From Pseudomonas brassicacearum (GTDB taxonomy: Bacteria; Pseudomonadota; Gammaproteobacteria; Pseudomonadales; Pseudomonadaceae): 64,000 nt of DNA. A program made the position numbers and the translations under genes. Numbering within the stretch: the stretch's first letter is position 1; every line of letters starts with the position of its first letter. Of the stretch, positions 42,684-52,364 are shown piece by piece. Where the stretch lies: contig NZ_MOBK01000006.1 of the NCBI RefSeq assembly GCF_003732265.1, positions 558,001-622,000 on the forward strand, in the 5' to 3' direction. The notes beneath the pieces were generated by a model. That model searched no databases and was not told the DNA's origin. It saw nothing but the letters and a program-made list of their open reading frames with translations.

Positions 42684-43979
42684 ATGGATATGCGCAAGAG
42701 CGGTCTGGTCAGCAGCAGCGACTCCGGTTCCTATTCGGACCTCAATCGCCTGAACCAGCTCAAGGTGGGCGACAAGAACAGCGACGGCAACATGCGCAAA
42801 GTGGCGCAGGAGTTCGAATCGCTGTTCCTCGGTGAGATGCTCAAGTCCATGCGTTCGGCCACCGAAGCGCTGGGCAAGGACAACCCGCTCAACACGCCGG
42901 CGGCCAAGCAGTACCAGGAAATGTACGACCAGCAGTTGGCCATTTCCATGTCCCGCGAAGGCGGTGGTATTGGTCTGGCGGACGTGCTGATGCGGCAGAT
43001 GTCGAAGAACAAACCGCTGGCGCCGGGCGAGGCGGCGGCCATGTCCGCGGCCAAGCAGGAAGCGGCGAAAGCCGCCGTGCCAACGCCGATTGCGGCGGGC
43101 ACCGTGGCCACTGACGGTCCGCTGTCGCGGCTCAATGGTCAGCGTCCGTTGTGGGCGTCGCGTTCGGTGAAGGCGCCGTCAGGCGAGGGCAGTCATCGCA
43201 ATGACATGGAGCTGATCAATCAGCGCCGTCTGGCCTTGCCGCCCAAACTGGCGGATCGCTTGCTCGCCGGTCTGGTGCCTTCGGCCACCACGACTGCCGC
43301 TGCGACGCCGAACAAAACCCTGTTGCCTGAGCGCGCCACGACGACGGCCACGACCGGCGCCGGCCCGCTGTTCAACGGCGATTGGCTGGCCTCGCAAGCG
43401 GACAACAAGTCGAGCGGGCAAATGCAGATTTACGGCCGTGCCATGGCGCAGATTCCATTGGCACCACCGAAGAAAGCCTTCAGCTCCGCCGACGAATTCG
43501 TCAATACCATGCTGCCGATGGCCAAGGAAGCTGCCGAGCGCATCGGCGTCGATCCGCGTTACCTGGTGGCCCAGGCGGCACTGGAAACCGGTTGGGGCAA
43601 ATCGGTCATGCGTGCCCAGGACGGCAGCAGTAGTCACAACCTGTTCGGCATCAAGGCCGGCACCAGTTGGAAGGGCGATTCGGCGCGAGCCATCACCAGC
43701 GAATTCCGCAACGGAGAGATGGTCAAGGAGACGGCCGAGTTCCGTTCCTACGACTCGTACAAAGACAGCTTCCACGACCTCGTGACTTTGCTGCAAACCA
43801 ATAATCGCTATCAAGATGTTGTGAAGTCGGCCGATAACCCAGAACAGTTTGTACGCGAGTTGCAGAAAGCCGGGTATGCAACCGACCCGGCTTACGCAAG
43901 CAAGATCTCGCAGATAGCCAAACAGATGACGAGTTACCAAAACTACGCTGCGGCGGGCGCTTCCACCACGCCTCTATAG
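42684..43979 (+). CDS. flgJ: Flagellar rod-cap and muramidase FlgJ
   Basis: 431 residues. The N-terminal rod-binding domain (about 35-115) has KVAQEFESLFLGEMLKSMR. A Pro/Ala/Thr-rich linker follows. The C-terminal glucosaminidase domain (about 270-420) reads LVAQAALETGWGKSVM, with the presumed catalytic Glu in ALETGW, and HNLFGIKAG. It caps the growing rod and opens peptidoglycan for it. The length is greater than the E. coli protein (313), from the longer linker. Confidence 0.95.
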   Translation: MDMRKSGLVSSSDSGSYSDLNRLNQLKVGDKNSDGNMRKVAQEFESLFLGEMLKSMRSATEALGKDNPLNTPAAKQYQEMYDQQLAISMSREGGGIGLADVLMRQMSKNKPLAPGEAAAMSAAKQEAAKAAVPTPIAAGTVATDGPLSRLNGQRPLWASRSVKAPSGEGSHRNDMELINQRRLALPPKLADRLLAGLVPSATTTAAATPNKTLLPERATTTATTGAGPLFNGDWLASQADNKSSGQMQIYGRAMAQIPLAPPKKAFSSADEFVNTMLPMAKEAAERIGVDPRYLVAQAALETGWGKSVMRAQDGSSSHNLFGIKAGTSWKGDSARAITSEFRNGEMVKETAEFRSYDSYKDSFHDLVTLLQTNNRYQDVVKSADNPEQFVRELQKAGYATDPAYASKISQIAKQMTSYQNYAAAGASTTPL

Positions 43980-44002
43980 GCACAAGGCATAAGGTCTGAA
44001 CC

Positions 44003-46069
44003 ATGAGTTTGCTCAATATCGGGATGTCGGGTCTGGCCGCTGGCCAATCCTCGTTGATGACTACCGGCAATAACATTGCCAACGCCGACACCGCCGGTTA
44101 TTCACGCCAGCAAACCGTGCAGGGCACCAAAGCTTCGAATCATTTTGGCAATGTCTACATCGGCACCGGCACGACCCTGGCCGATGTGCGTCGCGTCTAC
44201 AACAGCTACCTCGATGCGCAATTGCAGACCACCACTTCGCTCAACAGCGATGCGGCCGCCTACGCCGGGCAGATCAGCCCGCTCGACGCCTTGCTGTCGG
44301 ACAGCGGCACCGGCCTCAACGGCGCACTGACCAAATTCTTTGCCTCGGTGCAGAACGTCAACGCCAAGCCGGGTGACGATGCATCCCGTCAGCTGCTGCT
44401 CAGCGATGCCCAGGCCTTGAGCAACCGTTTCAACTCTGTGTCCGCCCAGTTGACCGCGCAGAACGCGAACATCAACGGCAACCTGACGAACATGGCCGAT
44501 CAGGTCAACAAACTCGCCGCCACCGTGGCGCAGTTGAACCAGAAGATTTCCGAAGTTTCCAAGGCCGGCGGCATGCCGAACGAGCTGCTCGACGCGCGCA
44601 ACGAAACCGTGCGTCAGCTCTCGACGTTCACCGGCGCACAAGTCATCGAGCGCGACGGTAACCTTGATGTGTACCTGGGCAGCGGCCAGCCGCTGGTCAT
44701 GGGCGGCACCGCCAGCACCCTGCAAATGGTGCCGAGCCAGGCTGATCCATCGCGCTTGGGCATTCAGCTCAACCGTGGTTCGAGCACCGTTGACATTACT
44801 TCGGTAATGACCGGTGGCGAAATGGGCGGTCTGCTGCGCTATCGCAGCACCGTGCTGGACCCGGCCATGAACGAACTGGGCCGCGTGGCCTTGGTAGTTG
44901 CCGACCAGATGAACAGCCTTCAAGCCCAAGGCATCGACAAGAACGGTGCGTTCGGTTCGAACCTGTTCAACAGCATCAACAGCGCTGCACAGATGGCCGA
45001 CCGCAGTGTTGCCACTGTCGGCAACAGCGTCGGTTCCGGCGACTTCGATGTGAGCATCGAGGACAGCGGCAAGCTGACCATCAACGATTACAAAGTCACC
45101 TTCACCAGCGCCACCAACTACACCGTGCAGCGCCTGCCGGAAGGTACGGCGATGGGCGCTTTCAGCACCCTGACCACGCCGCCGCCGGTGATTGACGGTT
45201 TCTCGTTGAAGCTCAGTGGTGGCGGGGCTGCGGCCGGCGACACGTTCAAGATCACACCGACCCGCAACGCAGCGACGAACATCAAGACCGAGATGACCGA
45301 CTCCAAGCGTCTGGCCATTGCGGCACCGTTGAGCGCGGCGATTGCGCCGGGCGGTAGTGGCACCCTGACCATCTCGTCCAGCGGTCAACCAACCCTGACC
45401 ACGAAGTTCGACATCTACGACACGGCCACGACCGCCCTTATCCAGAACGGCATGAACACCTCCATGCCAGTCAAAGTGGTGTTCGGTGCCGCAGCGGCCG
45501 ATGGTTCCAGCCAGCCTTACCAGTTGCTCGACGCCAAAGGCGTGCAGATCAGCACCGGCACCATCAAGCCGAACCAGAACAACACCATGAGCCTGACCGT
45601 GCCTCTCAAGGACGGCACGGGTGCGCCGATCATGGACCCGGGCCCGCCCGCCGTACAGCGTACCGTCAGCTTCGACATGACCGTGGCCGGTTCGCCAGGC
45701 ACGGGCACCGCGATCGATATCAACATCGCGCAGCCAGGCACCCTGGACAACCGTAACGGCACCGCGCTGGCCGGCTTGCAGACCAAGCAGGTGGTGGACA
45801 CCGGTTCCGCCAGTAAAGGTATTTCCCTGACAGATGCCTACGGCAAACTGGTTGAGGGTGTTGGCGCCAAGGCAGCCCAGGGCAAGCTCGACAGCGCGGC
45901 GACCGGAGCGATTCTGGACAACGCCAAGAATGCCCGCGACTCGTTGTCCGGTGTCGACCTCGATGAGGAAACCGGCAACCTGGTCAAATACCAGCAGTAC
46001 TACACCGCCTCTTCGCAGATCATCAAAGCTGCGCAAGAAATCTTCAGCACACTGATCAACAGTCTTTAA
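44003..46069 (+). CDS. flgK: Flagellar hook-associated protein 1, FlgK
   Basis: 688 residues, longer than the 547 of E. coli FlgK because of a variable central domain. The N-terminus is MSLLNIGMSGLAAGQSSLMT with NNIANADTAGYSRQ. The C-terminus is VDLDEETGNLVKYQQYYTASSQIIKAAQEIF. Conserved ends form the helical junction with hook and filament, while the centre is exposed. It lies between flgJ and flgL. Confidence 0.97.
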   Translation: MSLLNIGMSGLAAGQSSLMTTGNNIANADTAGYSRQQTVQGTKASNHFGNVYIGTGTTLADVRRVYNSYLDAQLQTTTSLNSDAAAYAGQISPLDALLSDSGTGLNGALTKFFASVQNVNAKPGDDASRQLLLSDAQALSNRFNSVSAQLTAQNANINGNLTNMADQVNKLAATVAQLNQKISEVSKAGGMPNELLDARNETVRQLSTFTGAQVIERDGNLDVYLGSGQPLVMGGTASTLQMVPSQADPSRLGIQLNRGSSTVDITSVMTGGEMGGLLRYRSTVLDPAMNELGRVALVVADQMNSLQAQGIDKNGAFGSNLFNSINSAAQMADRSVATVGNSVGSGDFDVSIEDSGKLTINDYKVTFTSATNYTVQRLPEGTAMGAFSTLTTPPPVIDGFSLKLSGGGAAAGDTFKITPTRNAATNIKTEMTDSKRLAIAAPLSAAIAPGGSGTLTISSSGQPTLTTKFDIYDTATTALIQNGMNTSMPVKVVFGAAAADGSSQPYQLLDAKGVQISTGTIKPNQNNTMSLTVPLKDGTGAPIMDPGPPAVQRTVSFDMTVAGSPGTGTAIDINIAQPGTLDNRNGTALAGLQTKQVVDTGSASKGISLTDAYGKLVEGVGAKAAQGKLDSAATGAILDNAKNARDSLSGVDLDEETGNLVKYQQYYTASSQIIKAAQEIFSTLINSL

Positions 46070-46082
46070 GGAGTCGTAGCCC

Positions 46083-47648
46083 ATGCGCATTTCTACCGCC
46101 CAGTTTTACGAGTCCTCTGCTGCCAACTATCAGAAGAACTTCTCCAACGTGGTCAAGAGCAGCGAAGAGGCAAGCAGCCTGGTTCGCGTCAACACCGCGG
46201 CCGATGATCCGGTCGGTGCTTCGCGCCTGCTGCAATTGGGTCAACAGGCGTCGATGCTTGATCAGTACAAAGCCAACACCAATACCCTCAAGGCGACCCT
46301 GGGCCAGACCGAGTCGGTCATGACCAGCATCACCAACGTGTTGCAGCGCGCCCAGGAACTGGCCATCGGTGCCGGCAACGCCGGTTACACCGACGCCGAC
46401 CGTCAGGCCAACGCTTCCGAGCTGGGCCAGATCGAAGGTCAGTTGCTGAGCCTGATGAACACCAAGGACGAGAACGGCAAGTACATTTTCGCCGGTTCCA
46501 AGGGTGACACCGTCCCGTTCACGCAAAACGCCGACGGCACCTACAGCTACAATGGCGACCAGGTCACCCTCGACCTGGCAATTGGCGACACCATGTCGAT
46601 GGCCACCAACAGCACCGGTTGGGAAGTGTTCCAGCAGGCGATCAACACCAGCCGCAGCCAGGTCACGATGACCGCGCCAGCGGTGGATGACGGTCGCGTC
46701 GTCCTGTCCAACGGTCAGGTGTCGTCGAGCGTGACCTACAACAACAAGTTCCGCGCCGGCGAGCCGTACACCGTCGATTTCGTCAGCGGCACCCAGTTGA
46801 AAATCACCGACTCGGGCGGCAACGACGTGACCGCCGAAGCGAGCCAGGGCGGTGCGTTCGACCCGACCACCAAAACCGGCCAGACCGTGTCGTTCCGTGG
46901 TGTCGACCTGAACCTGAACATCAACCTGGCGGCCGGTGATACCGCTGCCACCGTGTTGCCGGGCCACACCTTTACCCTGGCGGCCAAGCCTGACACCTTC
47001 ACGGCGACCCGCAGCCCGGGCAACCCGACCGCGACTCAGGTCACCGCCAGCAACATCACCAACCCGGTGAATTACCACGCCAGTTTCCCGACCGGTTCGG
47101 CGGTGATGAAGTTCACCAGCGCCACCGCGTTCGACCTGTATGCCGCACCGTTGACGCCTAACAGCCAGCCTGTGTCTTCCGGCACTGTGGTTGCTGGTGT
47201 CGCCACCGCTTCGGGCGTGAGTTTCACCCTGGCCGGTACGCCGGGTGCCGGTGATCAGTTCAGCGTGGCGGTCAACACCCACGAAACCCAGAACATTCTG
47301 GAAACCGTGAACCAGCTGAAAACCGCGCTCAACACACCCTTCAATAACAACCCGATCGCGATCCAGAAGTTTCAGGCAGCACTGGCCTCGGGCATCGGCA
47401 ACCTGGCGAGCGGCAGCGATCAGTTGTCCAGTTCTCTGAGTTCGGTGGGCGGTCGCGGCAACGCGCTGGATACCCAGAGCGCAACCAACCAGAGCCTGGT
47501 CTTGGCCAACACCCAGACCCAGTCGGCGATCCGCGATTCCGATCCGGCCGAAGTGATGACTCGCCTGACCTTGCAGCAAACCATGTTGCAAGCGTCGCAA
47601 CTGGCCTTCAGCAAGATTGCTCAACTGGGCTTGTTCAACAAGATCTGA
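46083..47648 (+). CDS. flgL: Flagellar hook-associated protein 3, FlgL
   Basis: 521 residues with flagellin-like ends. The N-terminus MRISTAQFYESSAANYQKNF includes RVNTAADDPVGASRL. The C-terminal helix is VMTRLTLQQTMLQASQLAFSK. The large central part (about 150-400) is Thr/Ala/Gly-rich and exposed. FlgL joins the hook-side FlgK to the flagellin filament. It is the last gene of the flg operon. A GCCTCTGCC/GGCAGAGGC hairpin follows before the glycosyltransferase gene. Confidence 0.96.
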   Translation: MRISTAQFYESSAANYQKNFSNVVKSSEEASSLVRVNTAADDPVGASRLLQLGQQASMLDQYKANTNTLKATLGQTESVMTSITNVLQRAQELAIGAGNAGYTDADRQANASELGQIEGQLLSLMNTKDENGKYIFAGSKGDTVPFTQNADGTYSYNGDQVTLDLAIGDTMSMATNSTGWEVFQQAINTSRSQVTMTAPAVDDGRVVLSNGQVSSSVTYNNKFRAGEPYTVDFVSGTQLKITDSGGNDVTAEASQGGAFDPTTKTGQTVSFRGVDLNLNINLAAGDTAATVLPGHTFTLAAKPDTFTATRSPGNPTATQVTASNITNPVNYHASFPTGSAVMKFTSATAFDLYAAPLTPNSQPVSSGTVVAGVATASGVSFTLAGTPGAGDQFSVAVNTHETQNILETVNQLKTALNTPFNNNPIAIQKFQAALASGIGNLASGSDQLSSSLSSVGGRGNALDTQSATNQSLVLANTQTQSAIRDSDPAEVMTRLTLQQTMLQASQLAFSKIAQLGLFNKI

Positions 47649-47696
47649 GTCTGTGCCTGTCGAGCTACCAACCGTCTTTTTCTAAGCGGTTCCGCA

Positions 47697-47720
47697 GCCT
47701 CTGCCTGAAAGGGCAGAGGC
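47697..47720 (+). terminator. Hairpin after flgL
   Basis: GCCTCTGCC and GGCAGAGGC pair around a 6-base loop, 48 bases past the flgL stop. There is no T run, so it is more likely an mRNA-stability or pausing element than a strong terminator. Confidence 0.4.
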
Positions 47721-47741
47721 GCGCCGCTCGAGAGTTCTGTC

Positions 47742-50700
47742 GTGAATCAACGCCCTCTAGTCAGCATCGTCATCCCCGCCTTCAACCCGCGCTTCTTCAG
47801 TCAGGCGCTGGAAAGTTCGCTCGCTCAAAGCTATGAGAACGTTGAAATCGTCATCTGTGACGATTCGTCCTCCGACGAAATCCACAAGATCGTCAAGTCC
47901 TTTGCCGACCCTGCACACCCCGTTCGTTACCTGCGCAACCCCAAGCGTCTGGGTCTGCAAAAGAACGTGCTGCGTTGCGTCAAGGAAGCGCGAGGCGAGT
48001 TCATCAAAGTGCTGTGCGACGACGACCGTCTGTTCGTGCCGAGCATCGAGTTGCAAGCCCAGGCGCTGATCGACTATCCCGAAGTCACCCTCGTGTGCGG
48101 CCTGCGCATGATGAGCGACGCGAACAATTTCATCCTGCCGCCACGCATCGATAACTGCCGTTTTTCGCCCCTTGATGCAGTGCTCAAGGGCGATGACATG
48201 TTGGAGATTTTCGAGAACACGCCGAAGAACTTCATCGGCAACTTCAGCTCCACCCTGATGCGCCGTGCCGATGTGCTGGAGCTATTGCCGGCGCTGACGC
48301 AGGAAGGCACGGGCTTTGTCGCGATGCTCGATTTCGCCTTGTTCGTGTGCCTGCTGCGTCGCGGCAACATGGCGGTGCTGAACACCGTGCAGAGCACCGA
48401 GCGCCTGTACCCGGAACGCCTGAGCAAGACCACGGAAATGACCCGTGCCGCGGTGCAGGAATGGGAATGGCTGATGCAAATGCTGACCTCGCGCGGTGGC
48501 GAATCAGCCCCGGCGTCAGGTTGGGTGCGCTGCGTCGAACTGAGCAAGGCCCTTGAAGAACCGCGCCAGTGGGAAGAGTTGTGCGTGGTGCGCGTGCTGG
48601 GCAGCCGCAACACCGTGGTCAACGGTCGTGTGGGCGGAAGCAGCGACAGCTATGCCGAGTTCTACCGCGAGTGGCTGGCAAGCCGCCACTTCACTCCGGC
48701 GGAAACCCGGCACATGCCGGAAACCATCAGCCGTTGGGCCGTGCGTCCGAACCTGGTGCCGATCATCATCGACACCGAGTCTGACAGCGTCGCCCTGAAC
48801 GCCACGCTGGCCAGCCTCGGCACGCAACTGTATGCGCCGCAAGCGGTTGTCGTGCTGTCCAACGCGGACTGCGATGGCGCCGATAACGTGCTGCAATTGC
48901 CGCTTGAGGACAACTGGGCCCATCAACTCAATGGCGTGATTCCGCAACTGGAAGGCGCGCACTGGTTCTACCTGCTGCGCGCGGGCGACACCTTGCGCGA
49001 GTCGTCTTTGCTGGTGTTGGCTGAACGCATTGCCGGCACGCCGGGCATGCTCTGCGCGTACAGCGATGAAGGTGCATTGGTGGAAGGTGAGTCCGCCGAG
49101 CCGGTGTTCAAACCAGGCTTCAACCTTGACCTCATGCGTTCCTACCCTTACGTCGGTCGGACCCTTGCATTCGAGCGCCAACGCTTTTTGGCGGTGGGCG
49201 GTTTTGATTCGGCTTACGGCGAGTTGGCCCCGCATGATTTGCTCTGGCGCCTGGCGGAAGAAGCCGGGTTGCACACCATCGAGCACATCGCCGAGATTCA
49301 GGTGGAGTCGACACAGACTTACGCCGATTGGCTATCGTTGCCTGAGGTGATCGAAGGCAGTGAAGCCGTCGTCAGTGCCCACCTTGACCGCATCGGTCTG
49401 GAACACCGGATTCGCAACGTCGATTTGCCGCTGCTCAAGCGCATCGATTACCTGCACGCGCACCGGCCGGTGGTCTCGATCATCATCGCCGCGGGCACCT
49501 CGCTGGGGGCCTTGCAGCGCTGCACCGAAAGCTTGATCGAGCAGACTTCGTACACCGAGTACGAAATCCTGATTGTCGATGAAGGGCAGGGCGATTCGGC
49601 GATGGCCGAGTGGCTGGGCGCAATGTCTCAACTGGGCGCCGCGTTGCTGCGCGTCCTGCGTTATGACGGGCGTTTCGGCGAGGCCGCTCTGGTCAATTTC
49701 GCCGCCAGCCAGGCGCGGGGCGAGTACCTGTTGACGCTCAACCCGCGCAGCGTGATTTATGCCGGCGACTGGCTCGCCGAACTGCTCAACCACGCACAGC
49801 GTCCGGAAGTGGGCGTGGTCGGTGCGCGGTTGCTCAATTCCAATGGTGCGATTGTCTCCGCCGGTTTGATTCTAGGGTTGGCCGGGCCCGCCACTTCGGC
49901 GTTTATCGGCGAGCATGCGAGTGCGCGTGGCTACATGCAGCGCCTGCAAGTGGCGCAGAACTGGAGCGCGGTCAGCAGTGATTGCCTGATGGTGCGTAAA
50001 GAAGTGTTCGACAGCCTCGGTCAGCTGGATGAGGCTGAATTCAACTTGGGGCTCAGTGGTGTTGACCTGTGCCTGAGGGCCGATAAAAACGGTTACCTGA
50101 TCGTCTGGACGCCTTTTGCGACTGTGATGATGGGTGAAGACACTGCGCCAGCCCTGACGCAGGTCGATGTTCAGGCTCAGGTGGCCGAGCAGGAATGTTT
50201 CTACCTGAAGTGGCTGCCGAAAATCTCCCGTGATCCGGCGTACAACCCGGCGCTGACCCTCGGCGTCGCGAGCTTCAGCCTGGAGCCTTCGCTGCGTCAC
50301 AACTGGAACCCGTTCTGCCACCGCGACTTGCCGCTGATTCTCGGCCTGCCGGTCAACGAGTCGGCGATCGGGCATTACCGCGTGACCGCGCCGCTGGCGG
50401 AGCTTGAGGCGGCGGGGCGGGTCATTTCGCGGGTGGCTTACGAGTCGCCGTCGACGGTGGAAATCGAGCGCCTGTCGCCGGACACCATTATTTTGCAGGG
50501 GCGCTACAGCGAAGGTTCGGCAGCCGACATTCTGCGGATGAAGAAGTACTCCAATGCGCTGCGGATTTTCGAGCTGGATGACTACATTGTCAGCACGCCG
50601 AAAAAGAACAGCCACGCGCGCAACAAACCGGCCAACACGGAGCAGATGTTGCGTGAGGGTATTGGTCTGTGTGATCGCGTGGTGGTGACCACGCAGGCGC

Positions 50701-51314
50701 TGGCTGATGTGTTGTCGAGCATGCACAGCGAGATTCGTGTGGTGCCCAATATGTTGCCACCGGAGCCGTGGGCGACGTTGACCAGTCAGCGCCGCACCTC
50801 GAAAAAGCCGCGGGTTGGCTGGGGTGGTGGTACGAGTCATACCGGCGACCTGGAGATCATTGCCGACGTGGTTCGTGAGTTGGCGAACGAGGTGGATTGG
50901 GTTTTCTTTGGCATGTGTCCGGAGGCTTTGCGTCCGTACATTCATGAGTTCCATGGCACGATCGATCTGCAAAGTTACCCGTACAAGCTGGCGAGTCTGA
51001 ACCTTGATTTGGCGTTGGCGCCGTTGGAGTTTCATATCTTCAACGACTGCAAGAGTAATTTGCGGTTGCTGGAGTATGGAGCTTGTGGGTATCCGGTGAT
51101 CTGCACGGATACTCGTGCGTATGACGGGTTTCTGCCTTGCACCAAGATTTTGAGCAATAGCACGGAGGAGTGGTTGCAGGCGATTCGCATGCACCTGGCG
51201 GATCCGGATGCTAGTTATCGGATGGGGGATCAACTGCGTGAGGCGGTGCATCGGGATTTCATGTTGCGCGGGGATAATCTTCAGCACTGGTTGTGGGGGT
51301 GGTTGCCGGACTGA
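47742..51314 (+). CDS. Multi-module glycosyltransferase, probable flagellin glycosyltransferase
   Basis: 1190 residues from a GTG (VNQRPLVSIVIPAFN). Four modules: a GT2 domain (about 5-215) with an intact acidic motif, VLCDDDRLF; a GT2-like module (about 345-530) with RAGDTL and FKPGFNLDLM; a third GT2-like module (about 570-830) opening VSIIIAAGTS, in which the usual DxD-like site reads LNPRS; and a C-terminal GT-B-type module (about 870-1185) with VGWGGGTSHTGDLEI and EYGACGYPVICTD. Similar large transferases (FgtA type) next to flgL glycosylate flagellin in pseudomonads. It should act in the cytoplasm on filament subunits. The donor is probably made by the sugar genes downstream. Confidence 0.85.
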   Translation: MNQRPLVSIVIPAFNPRFFSQALESSLAQSYENVEIVICDDSSSDEIHKIVKSFADPAHPVRYLRNPKRLGLQKNVLRCVKEARGEFIKVLCDDDRLFVPSIELQAQALIDYPEVTLVCGLRMMSDANNFILPPRIDNCRFSPLDAVLKGDDMLEIFENTPKNFIGNFSSTLMRRADVLELLPALTQEGTGFVAMLDFALFVCLLRRGNMAVLNTVQSTERLYPERLSKTTEMTRAAVQEWEWLMQMLTSRGGESAPASGWVRCVELSKALEEPRQWEELCVVRVLGSRNTVVNGRVGGSSDSYAEFYREWLASRHFTPAETRHMPETISRWAVRPNLVPIIIDTESDSVALNATLASLGTQLYAPQAVVVLSNADCDGADNVLQLPLEDNWAHQLNGVIPQLEGAHWFYLLRAGDTLRESSLLVLAERIAGTPGMLCAYSDEGALVEGESAEPVFKPGFNLDLMRSYPYVGRTLAFERQRFLAVGGFDSAYGELAPHDLLWRLAEEAGLHTIEHIAEIQVESTQTYADWLSLPEVIEGSEAVVSAHLDRIGLEHRIRNVDLPLLKRIDYLHAHRPVVSIIIAAGTSLGALQRCTESLIEQTSYTEYEILIVDEGQGDSAMAEWLGAMSQLGAALLRVLRYDGRFGEAALVNFAASQARGEYLLTLNPRSVIYAGDWLAELLNHAQRPEVGVVGARLLNSNGAIVSAGLILGLAGPATSAFIGEHASARGYMQRLQVAQNWSAVSSDCLMVRKEVFDSLGQLDEAEFNLGLSGVDLCLRADKNGYLIVWTPFATVMMGEDTAPALTQVDVQAQVAEQECFYLKWLPKISRDPAYNPALTLGVASFSLEPSLRHNWNPFCHRDLPLILGLPVNESAIGHYRVTAPLAELEAAGRVISRVAYESPSTVEIERLSPDTIILQGRYSEGSAADILRMKKYSNALRIFELDDYIVSTPKKNSHARNKPANTEQMLREGIGLCDRVVVTTQALADVLSSMHSEIRVVPNMLPPEPWATLTSQRRTSKKPRVGWGGGTSHTGDLEIIADVVRELANEVDWVFFGMCPEALRPYIHEFHGTIDLQSYPYKLASLNLDLALAPLEFHIFNDCKSNLRLLEYGACGYPVICTDTRAYDGFLPCTKILSNSTEEWLQAIRMHLADPDASYRMGDQLREAVHRDFMLRGDNLQHWLWGWLPD

Positions 51315-52364
51315 TTTTTTTCTCGGTCTGTGTACATATCCGTTTCTGCGGTAACGGCGGCTTATGGTTTCGCTCTTACAGCGAGTCACTTTGGAAGAGC
51401 GCCAAAGTAACCAAAGCGCATTTGCCCCTTTCGTTCGGTGCCTCGCCTAGGCTCGGCATGCTCTCGCTCCGGTCCTGCTCCGTGGGCCCGCCGCCATCGG
51501 CCATCCATGGCCGGGGGCGGCTAACCCGGCATCCTTGCCGGGTTGCCCACTGCGCAGAACCTCCACTCGGCCTCTCGAGGGGGCGGTGCCTCAACATCAA
51601 AAGCTGCAGGCGAGCTAACGCTCGGCCTGTTGAGTGGTGAGAAGCAAGGGCTGTACACCGATCTATTTGTAGGAGCCTGGCTTGCCAGCGATGGCGTCCT
51701 GTCAGCCGACCAATATCTATCCGATGTAGACGATCCCTGTGGGAGCTGGCTTGCCTGCGATGGCGGCCTGACAGTCAACCAATCTCCCGGGGATGCATCC
51801 TGTTCAAATGTGGGAGCGGGCTTGCTCGCGAAGCTGTTGATCTTGCCGTTGCCGTTGCTTCGGTTTTTGACGTTGATCTTGATCTGTTGCCCCTTTCCCA
51901 GAGGCCGAATGCAGGCGTTGCGTAGGGGGCACCGCGGCAAGGATGCCGCGGTAGCCGCCCCCGGCCATGGATGGCCGATGGCGGCGGGCCCCCGGAGCAA
52001 TGCCGGAGTGAGGGCATGCCGAGCCTAAGCGAGGCACCGAATGGAGGGGCAAAGCCTTTTGCTTACTTTTCGCTGGGCCGGCATTCCGGCGTCTGGAAAA
52101 GTGAGTCGCTGTAAGAGCGAAACCAAAAGCAGCCGTTACCGAAGCAATGGATATGCACTCAAACCCAAAGCTAACCCCCAAACTCCCATCAGTCGCCCAC
52201 CCCAAGCAATTGGCTCACTTCCTGCAAGTCCCCCACATATCGCCATAAATCCTTCACCTCAACAGGCGTGAAGGCCCCAGTGGCTGCGGGTTAATGATGT
52301 GCATCTGACGGTTCGCCAACCCTGACGGGGCTGGCCAAACCGCGCGAAGAGCAAGAGGACAGCG
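51315..52364. other. 1.05-kb non-coding spacer within the glycosylation island
   Basis: No gene is seen. Most of the spacer is the large imperfect palindrome at 51331-52158. The last 200 bases before rfbF contain a TTCACCTCAACAGGCGTGAA dyad near 52250 and no clear promoter. Confidence 0.6.
51331..52158. repeat. 828-bp imperfect inverted repeat with nested REP cores
   Basis: The outer arms match from TGTACATATCCGTTTCTGCG (51331) to CCGTTACCGAAGCAATGG/ATATGCAC (52158). They share GGTTTCGCTCTTACAGCGA and CCATCGGCCATCCATGGCC blocks in inverse order. Three direct REP-like cores lie in the centre: GTAGGAGCCTGGCTTGCCAG (51669), GTGGGAGCTGGCTTGCCTGC (51739) and GTGGGAGCGGGCTTGCTCGC (51810). Confidence 0.7.

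Noticed and set aside
44102..46090. 662-codon open frame antisense to flgK
   Set aside because: It is a mirror frame of a well-conserved flagellar gene. The Arg/His/Gly-rich product has no domain.
46056..47624. 522-codon open frame antisense to flgL
   Set aside because: Shadow of flgL, with the same Gly/Arg/His bias as other mirror frames.
51396..52205. Several 60-170-codon frames in the spacer between the large glycosyltransferase gene and rfbF
   Set aside because: They translate palindromic repeat DNA. Mirror frames exist on both strands for the same repeats.
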